From: Sphaerochaetaceae bacterium
GTDB taxonomy: Bacteria > Spirochaetota > Spirochaetia > Sphaerochaetales > Sphaerochaetaceae
Length of the DNA stretch: 64,000 nucleotides
NCBI GenBank assembly: GCA_028532765.1
Contig: JAQQAR010000087.1
Span: forward strand, 1-64,000
Direction of reading: 5' to 3'
Shown: positions 52,650 through 61,318 of the stretch, piece by piece
How the letters are laid out: each line of letters opens with the position of its first letter
How positions within the stretch are numbered: the first letter of the stretch is position 1
The notes under the pieces: model-generated
The model's database searches: none
Told to the model about the DNA's origin: nothing
The model's input: the letters and a program-made list of their open reading frames with translations, nothing else
Position numbers and translations under genes: made by a program

Positions 52650-54725
52650 ATGCAACAGCAAGTGGTCAAAAGAGACGGGCAGGTGGTTCTCTGCGAGGTT
52701 CAGAAAATCATTGATGCAATCGAAAAAGCAGCGAATGCTGCAGGACAAAAAGTGGATGCCAAGATGGTCGCTGCCACCGTTTTGTCCAAGACAAAGGGAA
52801 AGGACAAGGTAGAGGTGGAGTATATCCAGGATCTTGTTGAAGAATCCCTGATGGAGCAGAGCTATCAAGCAACTGCAAAAGCATACATCCTCTACCGTAA
52901 GGGAAGGGAACGGGTAAGAGAGGGCAAGGCCCTCATCAAGGCAACGAATGAGATGTTCAGTGCCTACCTTGATGATACAACCTGGAGAGTCAAGGAAAAT
53001 GCCAATACCAGGCGTTCTGTCAATGGTATGAACAACTACATCCGAGAACGATTCACTGAGCAGTATTGGTTGCATGAAATCTATCCTGAGACTATCCGTG
53101 AAGCCCACCAGAGTGGATCACTGCATCTCCATGATCTTGGCTTCTTTGGCCCATACTGTTGTGGCTGGGACCTTCGCCAGCTGCTAACCTCTGGCTTTGG
53201 AGGTGTTGATGGTAAAGTTTCCAGTAAGCCGGCAAAACATTTTCGGTCCCTGCTTGGACAGGTGGTGAATGCAACCTTCACCTTCCAGGGTGAGTGCGCA
53301 GGAGCTCAGGCCTGGTCTTCTTTTGACACTTACTGTGCACCATTTATCAGATATGATGGCCTTACCTTTCGTGAGGTCAAGCAAGCAATGCAGGAGTTCA
53401 TTTTCAATCTCAATGTCCCTACACGAGTAGGTTTCCAGTGCCCCTTCTCCAATCTGACCTTTGACATCACCATTCCCTCCAGCTTACGGGATGTCTCGGT
53501 GATCCGGGGAGGAGAGCTGCAAAAAGAGACCTATGGGGAGTTCCAGGATGAGATGGATATGATCAACCAAGCCTTCTGTGAGGTCATGGAGGAAGGGGAT
53601 GCTTCAGGAAGAGTGTTCACATTCCCCATCCCTACCTATAATGTAACCAAGCAGTTTCCCTGGGACTCGAAGGTTGTTGATTCCATTTTTGCCATGACCG
53701 CAAAATATGGGATTCCTTACTTCTCAAATTATGTGAACAGTGATTTATCCCCTGAGGATGCGCTCTCAATGTGCTGTCGACTTAGACTCGATACCTCTGA
53801 GCTGAAGAAGCGAGGTGGGGGGCTCTTTGGGTCTAATCCCCTTACTGGTTCGATCGGTGTGGTGACATTGAACCTTCCCAGGCTTGCCTATGAGAGCAAG
53901 GATGAGAAACAATTCATGTCTGCACTCCATGATCTTTCCCACCTAGCTAAAAAGAGCCTTGAGATCAAGCGAAACGTCATTGAGAAGCAGACCGAACGTG
54001 GTATGTATCCCTTTAGCCGGTTCTCCTTGGAAACGGTAAAACAACGTAATGGGTGCTATTGGGCAAACCACTTCAGTACCATCGGAATCGTGGGGATGGA
54101 AGAGGCTTGTCTCAACCTATTCGGTAAGGAAGGATCCCTTACAACCGAGAAAGGACAGTCCTTTGCCCTTCGGGTACTCTCAACGTTACGGGAAATTATA
54201 CAAGGCTTCCAGAGAGATACAGGTAACTTCTACAACCTTGAGGCGACCCCCGCCGAGGGAGCCAGCTACCGATTGGCAAACCTCGATAAGAAAGCCTTTG
54301 GAGATATCATTACCGCCGGCGAAGATGTTGCTTACTATACCAACTCCTCCCAGCTCCCTGTAGGCTATACCGATGATCTCTATGAGACACTGGAGAAGCA
54401 GGACGAACTACAGTGCCAATACACAGGAGGAACAGTCCTTCATCTCTATCTTGCCCAGAGAATAGAGGACCCAAAGCTTGCCAAGCAGTTGGTAAGGAAT
54501 GTATGTACCCGTTACAAACTTCCCTATGTCTCCCTTACCCCTACCTTCTCTACCTGCAAGAACCATGGATATCTCGATGGAGAGGTTGAGTATTGCCCGT
54601 ATTGCGGGGAAAAGACCGAGGTATGGACCAGGGTGGTTGGCTATCTCAGGCCAAAGGAAGATTTCCATCCTGGAAAGCAAGAGGAACATCGCCAGAGAAA
54701 GTCTTACGCGGTAAAAGTATCATGA
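52650..54725 (+). CDS. nrdD: Anaerobic (class III) ribonucleoside-triphosphate reductase
   Basis: A 691-residue glycyl-radical enzyme that makes dNTPs from NTPs without oxygen. It has an N-terminal ATP-cone (VVKRDGQVVLCEVQKIIDAI), the core with SGSLHLHDLGF and NLNVPTRVGFQCPFSN, the C-terminal zinc site CKNHGYLDGEVEYCPYCG, and the glycyl-radical loop RVVGYLRP. AGGAGG lies 5 nt before the ATG, inside the riboswitch hairpin. The stop overlaps nrdG (ATGA). The enzyme needs no B12, so B12 repression fits an isozyme switch. Confidence 0.95.
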   Translation: MQQQVVKRDGQVVLCEVQKIIDAIEKAANAAGQKVDAKMVAATVLSKTKGKDKVEVEYIQDLVEESLMEQSYQATAKAYILYRKGRERVREGKALIKATNEMFSAYLDDTTWRVKENANTRRSVNGMNNYIRERFTEQYWLHEIYPETIREAHQSGSLHLHDLGFFGPYCCGWDLRQLLTSGFGGVDGKVSSKPAKHFRSLLGQVVNATFTFQGECAGAQAWSSFDTYCAPFIRYDGLTFREVKQAMQEFIFNLNVPTRVGFQCPFSNLTFDITIPSSLRDVSVIRGGELQKETYGEFQDEMDMINQAFCEVMEEGDASGRVFTFPIPTYNVTKQFPWDSKVVDSIFAMTAKYGIPYFSNYVNSDLSPEDALSMCCRLRLDTSELKKRGGGLFGSNPLTGSIGVVTLNLPRLAYESKDEKQFMSALHDLSHLAKKSLEIKRNVIEKQTERGMYPFSRFSLETVKQRNGCYWANHFSTIGIVGMEEACLNLFGKEGSLTTEKGQSFALRVLSTLREIIQGFQRDTGNFYNLEATPAEGASYRLANLDKKAFGDIITAGEDVAYYTNSSQLPVGYTDDLYETLEKQDELQCQYTGGTVLHLYLAQRIEDPKLAKQLVRNVCTRYKLPYVSLTPTFSTCKNHGYLDGEVEYCPYCGEKTEVWTRVVGYLRPKEDFHPGKQEEHRQRKSYAVKVS

Positions 54726-55429
54726 TTGTCAGTGGTATTGAAGGCTCATCATTCCTGGACTATCCAGGGATGTTGAGCTGTGTTCTCTTTACCCAAGGGT
54801 GCAATTATGACTGCTTTTATTGTCATAATCGTGCATTAATTGGATATAAGAATGGTGTTATAGGCTATCAAGAGATAGAGAGTTTTCTGAAAAAACGAGT
54901 GGGTTTTCTACAAGCGGTTGTCATCAGTGGAGGGGAGCCTACTTTGCACGGTAGCCTTCCTCAGTATTTCTCCTTGGCAAAAAGCCTAGGCTATCTTACC
55001 AAGCTTGATACCAATGGGAGTCGGCCGGAAGTGCTTTTGGAATTGTTGGAAGCAGGCCTAATCGACTATGTTGCATTGGATGTGAAAGCACCTTGGGCAA
55101 GGTATCGGGAAATTGCGGGAAAAGGAGCTGATCCAGCGAATGTGCAGCGATGTGTGTCTTTACTTCAGGAGTATCAAGTGATGCATCCTTCCTTCCAATG
55201 GGAGGTGAGAACCACATTGGCTCCAACCTTAATGGAAGAGGATTTATTGGAGATTGCTGGAATGCTGCCAGAAGTAAACCGTTGGGTACTGAATTTCTAT
55301 CGCACACCGAAGGATTACAAGGAAGAGGATGGAATGAGGATCAACCAACCCGCCCTGAGCGAGCGGGAGGTTGCTTGCATGCAAGAGAGATTGCTTCTCT
55401 TGCAGCCGAATCTCAAGCGAGTGAGATAA
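54722..55429 (+). CDS. nrdG: Anaerobic ribonucleotide reductase activating protein (radical SAM)
   Basis: A 235-residue radical SAM enzyme that installs the glycyl radical on NrdD. The cluster motif is [10 protein letters not shown] (C-x3-C-x2-C), followed by [11 protein letters not shown] and [15 protein letters not shown] 54722 overlaps the nrdD stop. The end overlaps the convergent metK gene by 17 bp. Regulation is shared with nrdD through the cobalamin riboswitch. Confidence 0.93.
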   Translation: MIVSGIEGSSFLDYPGMLSCVLFTQGCNYDCFYCHNRALIGYKNGVIGYQEIESFLKKRVGFLQAVVISGGEPTLHGSLPQYFSLAKSLGYLTKLDTNGSRPEVLLELLEAGLIDYVALDVKAPWARYREIAGKGADPANVQRCVSLLQEYQVMHPSFQWEVRTTLAPTLMEEDLLEIAGMLPEVNRWVLNFYRTPKDYKEEDGMRINQPALSEREVACMQERLLLLQPNLKRVR

Positions 55430-56558
55430 TCTGTTCCCAGGGAAGGTCGCTCTTGCCGAAGTGACCATAGTTCATGGTCTTCTGGTAGATCGGCCTTTTT
55501 AGATCCAATGTCTTTATGATGCCAGCTGGGGTGAGGTCGAACTTCTCCCTTACCAGCTTTTCCAACTGTTCATCGTCCTCTGTTCCTGTCCCAAAGGTAT
55601 CGACATACACGGAGATGGGATAGGGAACACCAATTGCATAGGAGAGTTGGACCTCACAGGTTGTACAAAAACCATTTGCTACCAGGTTCTTTGCAACGTA
55701 GCGAGCCATGTAAGCACCGCTTCGGTCAACCTTTGAGGGATCTTTCCCGCTGAATGCCCCGCCTCCATGACGACCCATTCCACCATAGGTATCAACAATG
55801 ATTTTTCTTCCTGTTAGTCCAGTGTCCCCTGCAGGACCTCCCGTGACAAATCTACCAGTTGGATTAATGTACACCTTGGTTTTATCGTTCAACAGGCCGG
55901 TAGGTCCCAGCACGGTTTCAATGACTTCCTTTGTAAGATAAGAGATAAGGGTATCACGACGGGCTTGTTCGGAATGTTGGTGACTGATGACCACCGAATC
56001 TATGTGTACTGGTTTCCCATCTTGGTACAACAGTGATACCTGGCTCTTTGCATCGGGTCTCAAGAAGGGAGCTTCGCCACTTTTTCTCAGCTTGCTCGCC
56101 CTTTCCAGGAGTTGATGTGCCCAGTAGATTGGGGCTGGCATGAGAGTCTCTGTCTCATTGCAGGCATACCCGAACATCATGCCCTGGTCGCCAGCACCTT
56201 GTTGGCCGTACAGGGATGTTTCAGCAGTAACTCCCATGGAGATATCCGGTGATTGGGTATTGGTAAAATCCATTACCTTGAGGGAATGGTAATCAAAACC
56301 GATTCCCTCATCAGTATATCCAATTTCCTTTACCGTGGATCTAACAATGTTGTCTATGTCGATTGTTGCATTGGTGGAAAGCTCTCCTCCAACCACAACC
56401 CTGTCAGTCGTTGCGAAGACTTCACAGGCAACCCTGCTCTGTGGGTCCTGGGCAAGACAAGCATCCAATACGGCATCGGAGATCTGATCGCAGACCTTGT
56501 CCGGATGTCCCTCACTGACTGATTCTGAAGTAAAAATGTGTGAACCGTGTGTTAACAT
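55413..56558 (-). CDS. metK: S-adenosylmethionine synthase
   Basis: A 381-residue enzyme that makes SAM from methionine and ATP. Family motifs are complete: [55 protein letters not shown] and [19 protein letters not shown]. The start has the Shine-Dalgarno GGAAGGG 6 nt upstream, lying in a predicted hairpin of the 125-nt leader. It converges with nrdG. Control by its product SAM is suggested by the leader (see that entry). Confidence 0.97.
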   Translation of the reverse strand: MLTHGSHIFTSESVSEGHPDKVCDQISDAVLDACLAQDPQSRVACEVFATTDRVVVGGELSTNATIDIDNIVRSTVKEIGYTDEGIGFDYHSLKVMDFTNTQSPDISMGVTAETSLYGQQGAGDQGMMFGYACNETETLMPAPIYWAHQLLERASKLRKSGEAPFLRPDAKSQVSLLYQDGKPVHIDSVVISHQHSEQARRDTLISYLTKEVIETVLGPTGLLNDKTKVYINPTGRFVTGGPAGDTGLTGRKIIVDTYGGMGRHGGGAFSGKDPSKVDRSGAYMARYVAKNLVANGFCTTCEVQLSYAIGVPYPISVYVDTFGTGTEDDEQLEKLVREKFDLTPAGIIKTLDLKRPIYQKTMNYGHFGKSDLPWEQIISLA

Positions 56559-56683
56559 ACTACACCCTTCCTTATGGAACTGCGGAAGGGGGAACTCAAC
56601 TCAAATAGATTGATACGCTCCCCTTTTAGCAAGTTTCTTTATTGACGCCCGCAAGCCGGGAGGCTGACAAATCGACGTCATTG
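56559..56683 (-). promoter_or_regulatory. metK leader RNA: SAM-II-like riboswitch with a two-state Shine-Dalgarno switch
   Basis: RNA read on the minus strand. Stem TGACG (56680-56676)/CGTCA (56647-56643) closes a long loop with GATTT (56673-56669) and CTCCC (56662-56658). The 3' tail has AATAAA (56643-56638) and GCTAAAAGGGG (56630-56620), the pattern of SAM-II aptamers. CTCCC can pair with GGGAG (56622-56618), forming an H-type pseudoknot. Downstream, CCCTTCC (56590-56584) pairs with the metK Shine-Dalgarno GGAAGGG (56571-56565). AAGGGG (56625-56620) can instead pair with CCCCTT (56591-56586), freeing it. SAM binding would thus switch metK off. Ligand is inferred. Confidence 0.65.
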
Positions 56684-56689
56684 AAAAAG

Positions 56690-56718
56690 ATAGTACCAAG
56701 AAACACGGTTTTTTACAA
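56690..56718 (-). promoter_or_regulatory. Promoter of metK
   Basis: On the minus strand: TTGTAA (56718-56713), a 17-nt spacer ending TGG, then TACTAT (56695-56690). The start near 56683 gives a leader of about 125 nt. Confidence 0.7.
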
Positions 56719-56732
56719 GACAATGGTAGTGG

Positions 56733-56772
56733 TTTACATAACAATAATTGTTATGATATATATAATGTTATG
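56733..56772 (+). promoter_or_regulatory. Operator palindrome and promoter of the ArsR-MFS operon
   Basis: CATAACAATAATTGTTATG (56737-56755) is a perfect 9-bp inverted repeat around a single A. A further half site TGTTATG (56766-56772) covers the start codon. TTTACA (56733-56738) and TATATA (56757-56762) at 18 nt form a candidate promoter whose spacer is the palindrome. This fits autorepression by the ArsR-type protein. Confidence 0.7.
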
Positions 56773-57291
56773 AAGATGGTATATATACAAGATGGAAAAC
56801 AGTTGGAAATCTACATGCACCCTAAGCGGCAGCAGATTTTACATGAGTTGAGTGTGCAGGGACCGATGACAGCCAAGATGCTCAGTGATGCTCTCGAAAT
56901 GACCCCCTCCAGTGCAAAACATCATGTTTCCCGATTGATGGAGTTACAGGTAGTCGAGGTGGACCACACGGAATTGATCCATGGTATTACCGCAACCTAT
57001 TATCGAAAACGATTGGTGACGGTGAGTTTCAGCTCTCTCGCTGAAGAGAAAAGAAAGCTTGCTTCCGATATGGTGACCAAACAAATCCACGATGACTTCT
57101 ACAAGAAGGCTCAATCCTTTACCGATGGAGATGGTCATTTCCAGGCGGACCAGATTTCGGGAGTCGTACATCTTAGTAAAGATGAGGCTGATGAGCTTTA
57201 TAAGCGAATCAGAGCGTTCATAGATGAGAAAGAGAAGAAAGAGGAAGGGACTGAGCCCTTTGTCTTCTCCCTGATGGCCTATCATGCATAG
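56770..57291 (+). CDS. ArsR-like winged-helix transcriptional regulator
   Basis: A 173-residue DNA-binding protein. Residues about 15-75 are a winged HTH of the ArsR/HTH_20 type (MHPKRQQILHELSVQGPMTAKMLSDALEM, then SSAKHHVSRLMELQVVEV). The rest is helical and charged, perhaps for effector binding or dimerisation; no metal-site Cys is seen. There is no Shine-Dalgarno. It probably represses itself and the overlapping MFS gene from the palindrome at 56737. Confidence 0.88.
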   Translation: MKMVYIQDGKQLEIYMHPKRQQILHELSVQGPMTAKMLSDALEMTPSSAKHHVSRLMELQVVEVDHTELIHGITATYYRKRLVTVSFSSLAEEKRKLASDMVTKQIHDDFYKKAQSFTDGDGHFQADQISGVVHLSKDEADELYKRIRAFIDEKEKKEEGTEPFVFSLMAYHA

Positions 57292-58486
57292 CAGTATGTT
57301 CCACCCTGCTGCTTACATGGCTAGCTTGTCTGCCTCTTATCTTGCATTGGGCGTGACGCTACCCGCCATGAGCCTGATTGTCATAAGTAAAGGATATCCG
57401 CTTGAGTATCTGGCTGTGATCATGGTCATCTATTCGGTAGCGGTAATGGCAGCTGAAGTTCCCAGTGGTGTGTTTGCCGATACCTGCGGAAGAAAGGCGA
57501 GTTTTCTCCTTGGCCTTGCCTTCTCTCTGTTGGGTACCCTCTGTATTCTGTTTGATTCCCTTATACTCCTTGGGTTGGGTTTTTTGCTTTCCGGGTTGGG
57601 AAGAGCCTTTGGAAGTGGGAGTCTTGACGCGAAATATATTGAAGACGGACAAAGAAACGGAAACAAGCTTGAGGACCTGGTATATGCACTGGAGATCAAT
57701 TCAGGAATTTCCCTTAGTTTGGGAGCTCTGCTGGGAGGTTGGCTACTTACCCTTGGCAAAGAGGGACCAGCCCTGACACAACCACTTCTTCTGGTCCGTA
57801 TGGTGTTGTTGGTAGGGGCCTTGCTACTGGTAATCTTTTCCATCAGGGAAGAGGTCTCCCAGGATATAAAGCGTATCTCCTATAAAGAGCAGTTTCGTTT
57901 GTTCGTATCCACGCTACGCTCCTCTCCCTTTCTTGTCTTGTATTGCGTGAGTGTTCTCTTTCAGGGAATGTTGTTGGCCTCCCTTGAAAGCTATTGGCAG
58001 CCATACCTGAAAAGGTTGCTTCTTGATGATTCCATGCTTTGGGTGCTGGGGATGACGACAGCCATCATATTCTCCATCAGCATCCTTGGATCGGTATTCG
58101 GCAAGAAGCTTGTGAAGTATAAGCGTCCTGTAGGTATCTATAGCATACTTTTCATCCTTGTCTACCTGCTGCAAGTTCTACTCTCCATGACCACGAGCAT
58201 GGTATGGTTCTTGGGTGTGTTCTCCCTGATCTATCTTTTGCTTGGGGTTCTCTCTGTGGTTGGAACCTATGTGTTGAACAAGGTCTCAGAGGATACGGTG
58301 AGGACAAGCATGTTAAGTCTCTCCTCTTTCAGCCTGCAAGCAGGGGGAGTCCTTGCCAACCTGTTTGCAACCTCCCTGTTCCTTGTTGGAGGAATTGGTT
58401 TGTTCTGGAGAGTCTCTGCCTTCGTGGGAATCATGGGAATCCTGTTCCTGACCAAGCCGATGCTACAGCGATTTCCAAGATCCTGA
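57284..58486 (+). CDS. Major facilitator superfamily transporter
   Basis: A 400-residue inner-membrane protein with about 12 hydrophobic segments. The MFS motif A is GVFADTCGRKASFLLGL. The early block VIYSVAVMAAEVPSGVFAD is common in drug and metabolite exporters. It overlaps the end of the ArsR-like gene by 8 nt, so expression should follow that repressor. The substrate is unknown. It converges with and overlaps a PfkB kinase gene by 24 bp. Confidence 0.9.
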   Translation: MHSSMFHPAAYMASLSASYLALGVTLPAMSLIVISKGYPLEYLAVIMVIYSVAVMAAEVPSGVFADTCGRKASFLLGLAFSLLGTLCILFDSLILLGLGFLLSGLGRAFGSGSLDAKYIEDGQRNGNKLEDLVYALEINSGISLSLGALLGGWLLTLGKEGPALTQPLLLVRMVLLVGALLLVIFSIREEVSQDIKRISYKEQFRLFVSTLRSSPFLVLYCVSVLFQGMLLASLESYWQPYLKRLLLDDSMLWVLGMTTAIIFSISILGSVFGKKLVKYKRPVGIYSILFILVYLLQVLLSMTTSMVWFLGVFSLIYLLLGVLSVVGTYVLNKVSEDTVRTSMLSLSSFSLQAGGVLANLFATSLFLVGGIGLFWRVSAFVGIMGILFLTKPMLQRFPRS

Positions 58487-59497
58487 AGCAAAGAGATCTC
58501 TGAGTTCTTTTGCTTTCTCCTTGCTGAACTGGGCCCCACGTTGCCTGATTATCTCACCGGCAAGGATGGAGGCGATTGTTCCCGATTCTTGTATTGAGTA
58601 GTCATGGTACAGTCCATAGAGGAATCCTGCGGCGTACACATCCCCAGCACCTGTGGTATCGGTAGGAACTACTGGTCCCTTGACCGGAATATTGATGATC
58701 TTTCCTTCGTGGCTGATGTAGGAACCTTTTTTCCCATTCTTTACAATGGCAGTCCTACAGAGCTTACCCATAGAACGACAACACTCATAAGGATCATAGT
58801 TGTCAAAGAGAATCCTTGCTTCTTCCCTGTTTGCGAACACAATGTCACACTCTTGGCTGATGAGGTTGAGGAAGGGCTCCCGATAACGGCCAACAGCAAA
58901 TGGGTCTGCGAGATCAAAAGAGACAACTGTTTTATGTTCCTTTGCAATGTGCAAGGCCTTCTTGATGGCTTCTTGCTGGCTTTTGGTATCCCACATATAG
59001 CCAGTAAAGTGGAAGAAGGAGGCTTTTTTCACGGTGTCCTCGTCTACATCGGCCATCTCATAGAGCCGGTTTGCTCCCAGGAATGTATTCATGCTTCGCT
59101 CACTATCTGGAGTAATAAGGATGACCGTAGAACCAGTCATTTCCTTGTCGGTTATAGCAAGCTGGTCAGCAACCCCAAGTTCCTTGAGACGCTGTTGATA
59201 GATGTGGCCATTCTCATCGCTACCAATCTTTCCTGCCAATGTTGTCTTTACACCTAGTGAGGCAAGGGCGATGATTGTGTTGGGACAGGAGCCTCCACAG
59301 CTGTAGGTTGTTTTGCGTTCCTTGGAGAGGAGCATAAGCTCTTCCATTCTCTGTGGGCCGATCAAGGCCATGGTACCCTTGTGGATTCCAAGTGCGGTAA
59401 TATCATCTTCCTCAACACTGACAATGATGTCGATGAGGGGGTTCCCTATGCCATAGACCATGTGCTCACTTTCTTTCATGTATGGGTATTCTACCAT
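58463..59497 (-). CDS. PfkB-family carbohydrate/adenosine kinase
   Basis: A 344-residue ribokinase-like kinase, closest in pattern to adenosine kinases. Seen: YGIGNPLIDIIVSV, the substrate loop SCGGSCPNTIIALASLG, and the ATP/anion-hole motif DTTGAGDVYAAGFLYGL with catalytic Asp. It would phosphorylate a nucleoside or sugar. The start 59497 has GGTGGA 5 nt ahead; ATGs at 59479 and 59461 are alternatives. It is divergent from murA, with their 5' ends overlapping only outside the real starts. Confidence 0.9.
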   Translation of the reverse strand: MVEYPYMKESEHMVYGIGNPLIDIIVSVEEDDITALGIHKGTMALIGPQRMEELMLLSKERKTTYSCGGSCPNTIIALASLGVKTTLAGKIGSDENGHIYQQRLKELGVADQLAITDKEMTGSTVILITPDSERSMNTFLGANRLYEMADVDEDTVKKASFFHFTGYMWDTKSQQEAIKKALHIAKEHKTVVSFDLADPFAVGRYREPFLNLISQECDIVFANREEARILFDNYDPYECCRSMGKLCRTAIVKNGKKGSYISHEGKIINIPVKGPVVPTDTTGAGDVYAAGFLYGLYHDYSIQESGTIASILAGEIIRQRGAQFSKEKAKELRDLFASGSWKSL

Positions 59498-59570
59498 TGC
59501 TTTCCACCTGTATTCAACAAGAAGCTTGCGAAACTATCGTACCAAGGGTAGGATGAACGAGGAGGCAGCA

Positions 59571-60860
59571 ATGGGTGCATATCGAATAACCGGGGGAAAC
59601 CCTGCGAGCGGAGAGGTGCAGATCAGTGGAAACAAGAATGGTGCACTACCGTGTCTTGCTGCCACCTTGCTGACTGATGAGCCTGTTCGATTGTTGAACG
59701 TTCCCGATATCGAGGATGTTCAGGTTATGGTCAAGCTCTTGGAGAACCTTGGTTCCAAGGTAATCAAAGAGGATTCCAATACCTATACCATTATGAGTGG
59801 GGGGAGAAGCGGTAAGCTCAAGAAGAAACTGGTCCAATCGGTGAGGGGTTCCATCCTTCTCTTGGGACCATTATTGGCTACCATTGATGAAGTTCGTATA
59901 ACTCCTCCTGGAGGGGATGTTATTGGGCTTCGTAGACTCGACACCCACTTTATCGGCCTCTCTGCGTTGGGGTCCACTTGCCTGATCAATGAGGAAGGGG
60001 AGATTCATATCAAGGCAAATGGAAGTAGGTTGCAGGCAAATGACATCTTCCTTGATGAAGCCTCTGTAACAGCAACAGAAAATGTTCTCATGGCCTCTTC
60101 ATTGGCCGAAGGAGAGAGCATTATCAGCAATGCCGCAAGTGAGCCTCATGTTCAGGACCTTTGCAGGATGCTTAACAGCATGGGATGTCATATAGAGGGA
60201 ATAGGTTCCAACCGTCTCTATGTAACCGGCCAAAAAAAACTTCATGGCTGTGAGTTCCGCCTCACAGCTGATTATATGGAAGCTGGTTCCTATATCGGCC
60301 TAGCCGGTGCAACTGGAGGCCAGCTGTTGCTCAAGGGGGTCGACCCTGGGCATCTGAGAATGATTCGCCTGGGCTTTGAACGAATTGGGATCACCTTCGT
60401 TGTTGATGGTCCTTCTTCCATCCTTGTACCCAAACGGCAGAAACGGATACTTGCAAAGGAAGTAGGAGGCCATACAGCAAAGATTGATGATGCTCCCTGG
60501 CCTGGCTTTCCCGCTGACCTCTTGAGTATCATCACTGTATGCGCAACCCAGATGGAAGGTTCAATCCTGATCCATGAGAAGATGTTTGAGTCTCGTATGT
60601 TCTTCGTTGATTGGTTGATCAGGATGGGTGCAGATATCATCCTTTGTGACCCACATCGAGCAGTGGTCAATGGACCCAGCCAACTGCTGGGTTCAGAGTT
60701 ATCCAGTCCTGATGTACGAGCTGGAATGGCACTCGTCATTGCTGCTGCTTGTGCTAAAGGTGTCAGTGTGATCCAGAATATCTATCAGATTGAACGGGGT
60801 TATGAAAATCTCTGTGGTAAGCTCCAAGCCTTAGGTTTGTCCATCGAAAGGGATACGTAA
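59571..60860 (+). CDS. murA: UDP-N-acetylglucosamine 1-carboxyvinyltransferase with Asp at the fosfomycin site
   Basis: A 429-residue enzyme for the first committed step of peptidoglycan synthesis (enolpyruvyl transfer from PEP to UDP-GlcNAc). Lys22-Asn23 in SGNKNGALP matches the family. The catalytic-loop residue, normally Cys115, is Asp116 here (TPPGGDVIGLRRLDTHF). The same change in Mycobacterium and Borrelia makes the enzyme insensitive to fosfomycin. ATG 59571 was chosen because GAGGAGG lies 5 nt before it and Lys22 then falls at the standard position; longer frames run into the divergent kinase gene. Confidence 0.95.
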   Translation: MGAYRITGGNPASGEVQISGNKNGALPCLAATLLTDEPVRLLNVPDIEDVQVMVKLLENLGSKVIKEDSNTYTIMSGGRSGKLKKKLVQSVRGSILLLGPLLATIDEVRITPPGGDVIGLRRLDTHFIGLSALGSTCLINEEGEIHIKANGSRLQANDIFLDEASVTATENVLMASSLAEGESIISNAASEPHVQDLCRMLNSMGCHIEGIGSNRLYVTGQKKLHGCEFRLTADYMEAGSYIGLAGATGGQLLLKGVDPGHLRMIRLGFERIGITFVVDGPSSILVPKRQKRILAKEVGGHTAKIDDAPWPGFPADLLSIITVCATQMEGSILIHEKMFESRMFFVDWLIRMGADIILCDPHRAVVNGPSQLLGSELSSPDVRAGMALVIAAACAKGVSVIQNIYQIERGYENLCGKLQALGLSIERDT

Positions 60861-61318
60861 CTCTCTGTTTTTACTGGAGTTCACTCACGTATCCACACCC
60901 TTGTCCAGAAGTTATCCACAAGTTATCCACAAGCAAGTGGAACCTATGTTGATATCGGGTGCAGTTAAGACAGATTTCTAATAAGAAACAGGGGTTTTTA
61001 TACGGTATTGGTCAATATGACAACTATATATATTGAAACAAATAAAACATAAGTTTACCAAACGGGTTTGATCGTATTTTTATATAGGTTTAATGCACTT
61101 TTTATTGTTTAGTAAGGTACTTGTATTTAGGGTAAATAAACGAGTTATCAACAAGTTATCCACAACCTGTACACGTTGTACTTTGATGCAGTAACTCACC
61201 TTCTTAGGTGACTTAGCTCAGAATATGTGATGATGTGTTTTGTCCAATAAAATACCGCTGTCAGTGTAAAATCTTGTTTAGGATGATTAGCTGTGGTACA
61301 GTTTCCCTAGGAGGGGTG
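60861..61318. other. Intergenic region with a second DnaA-box cluster
   Basis: GTATCCACA (60889-60897), TTATCCACA (60912-60920 and 60923-60931), TTATCAACA (61145-61153) and TTATCCACA (61156-61164). Each close pair is 11 bp apart, one helical turn, on the same face. The 210 bp between the pairs are very AT-rich (TATATATA, TATATAGG). No gene is seen. It may be a DnaA reservoir or a DnaA-controlled promoter region for the GGDEF gene that follows. Confidence 0.8.

Noticed and set aside
60889-61164. Second DnaA-box cluster as the main origin
   Set aside because: The dnaA-dnaN gap has more boxes plus DnaA-trios, and gene directions diverge from there. The distal cluster is kept as a finding, not as oriC.
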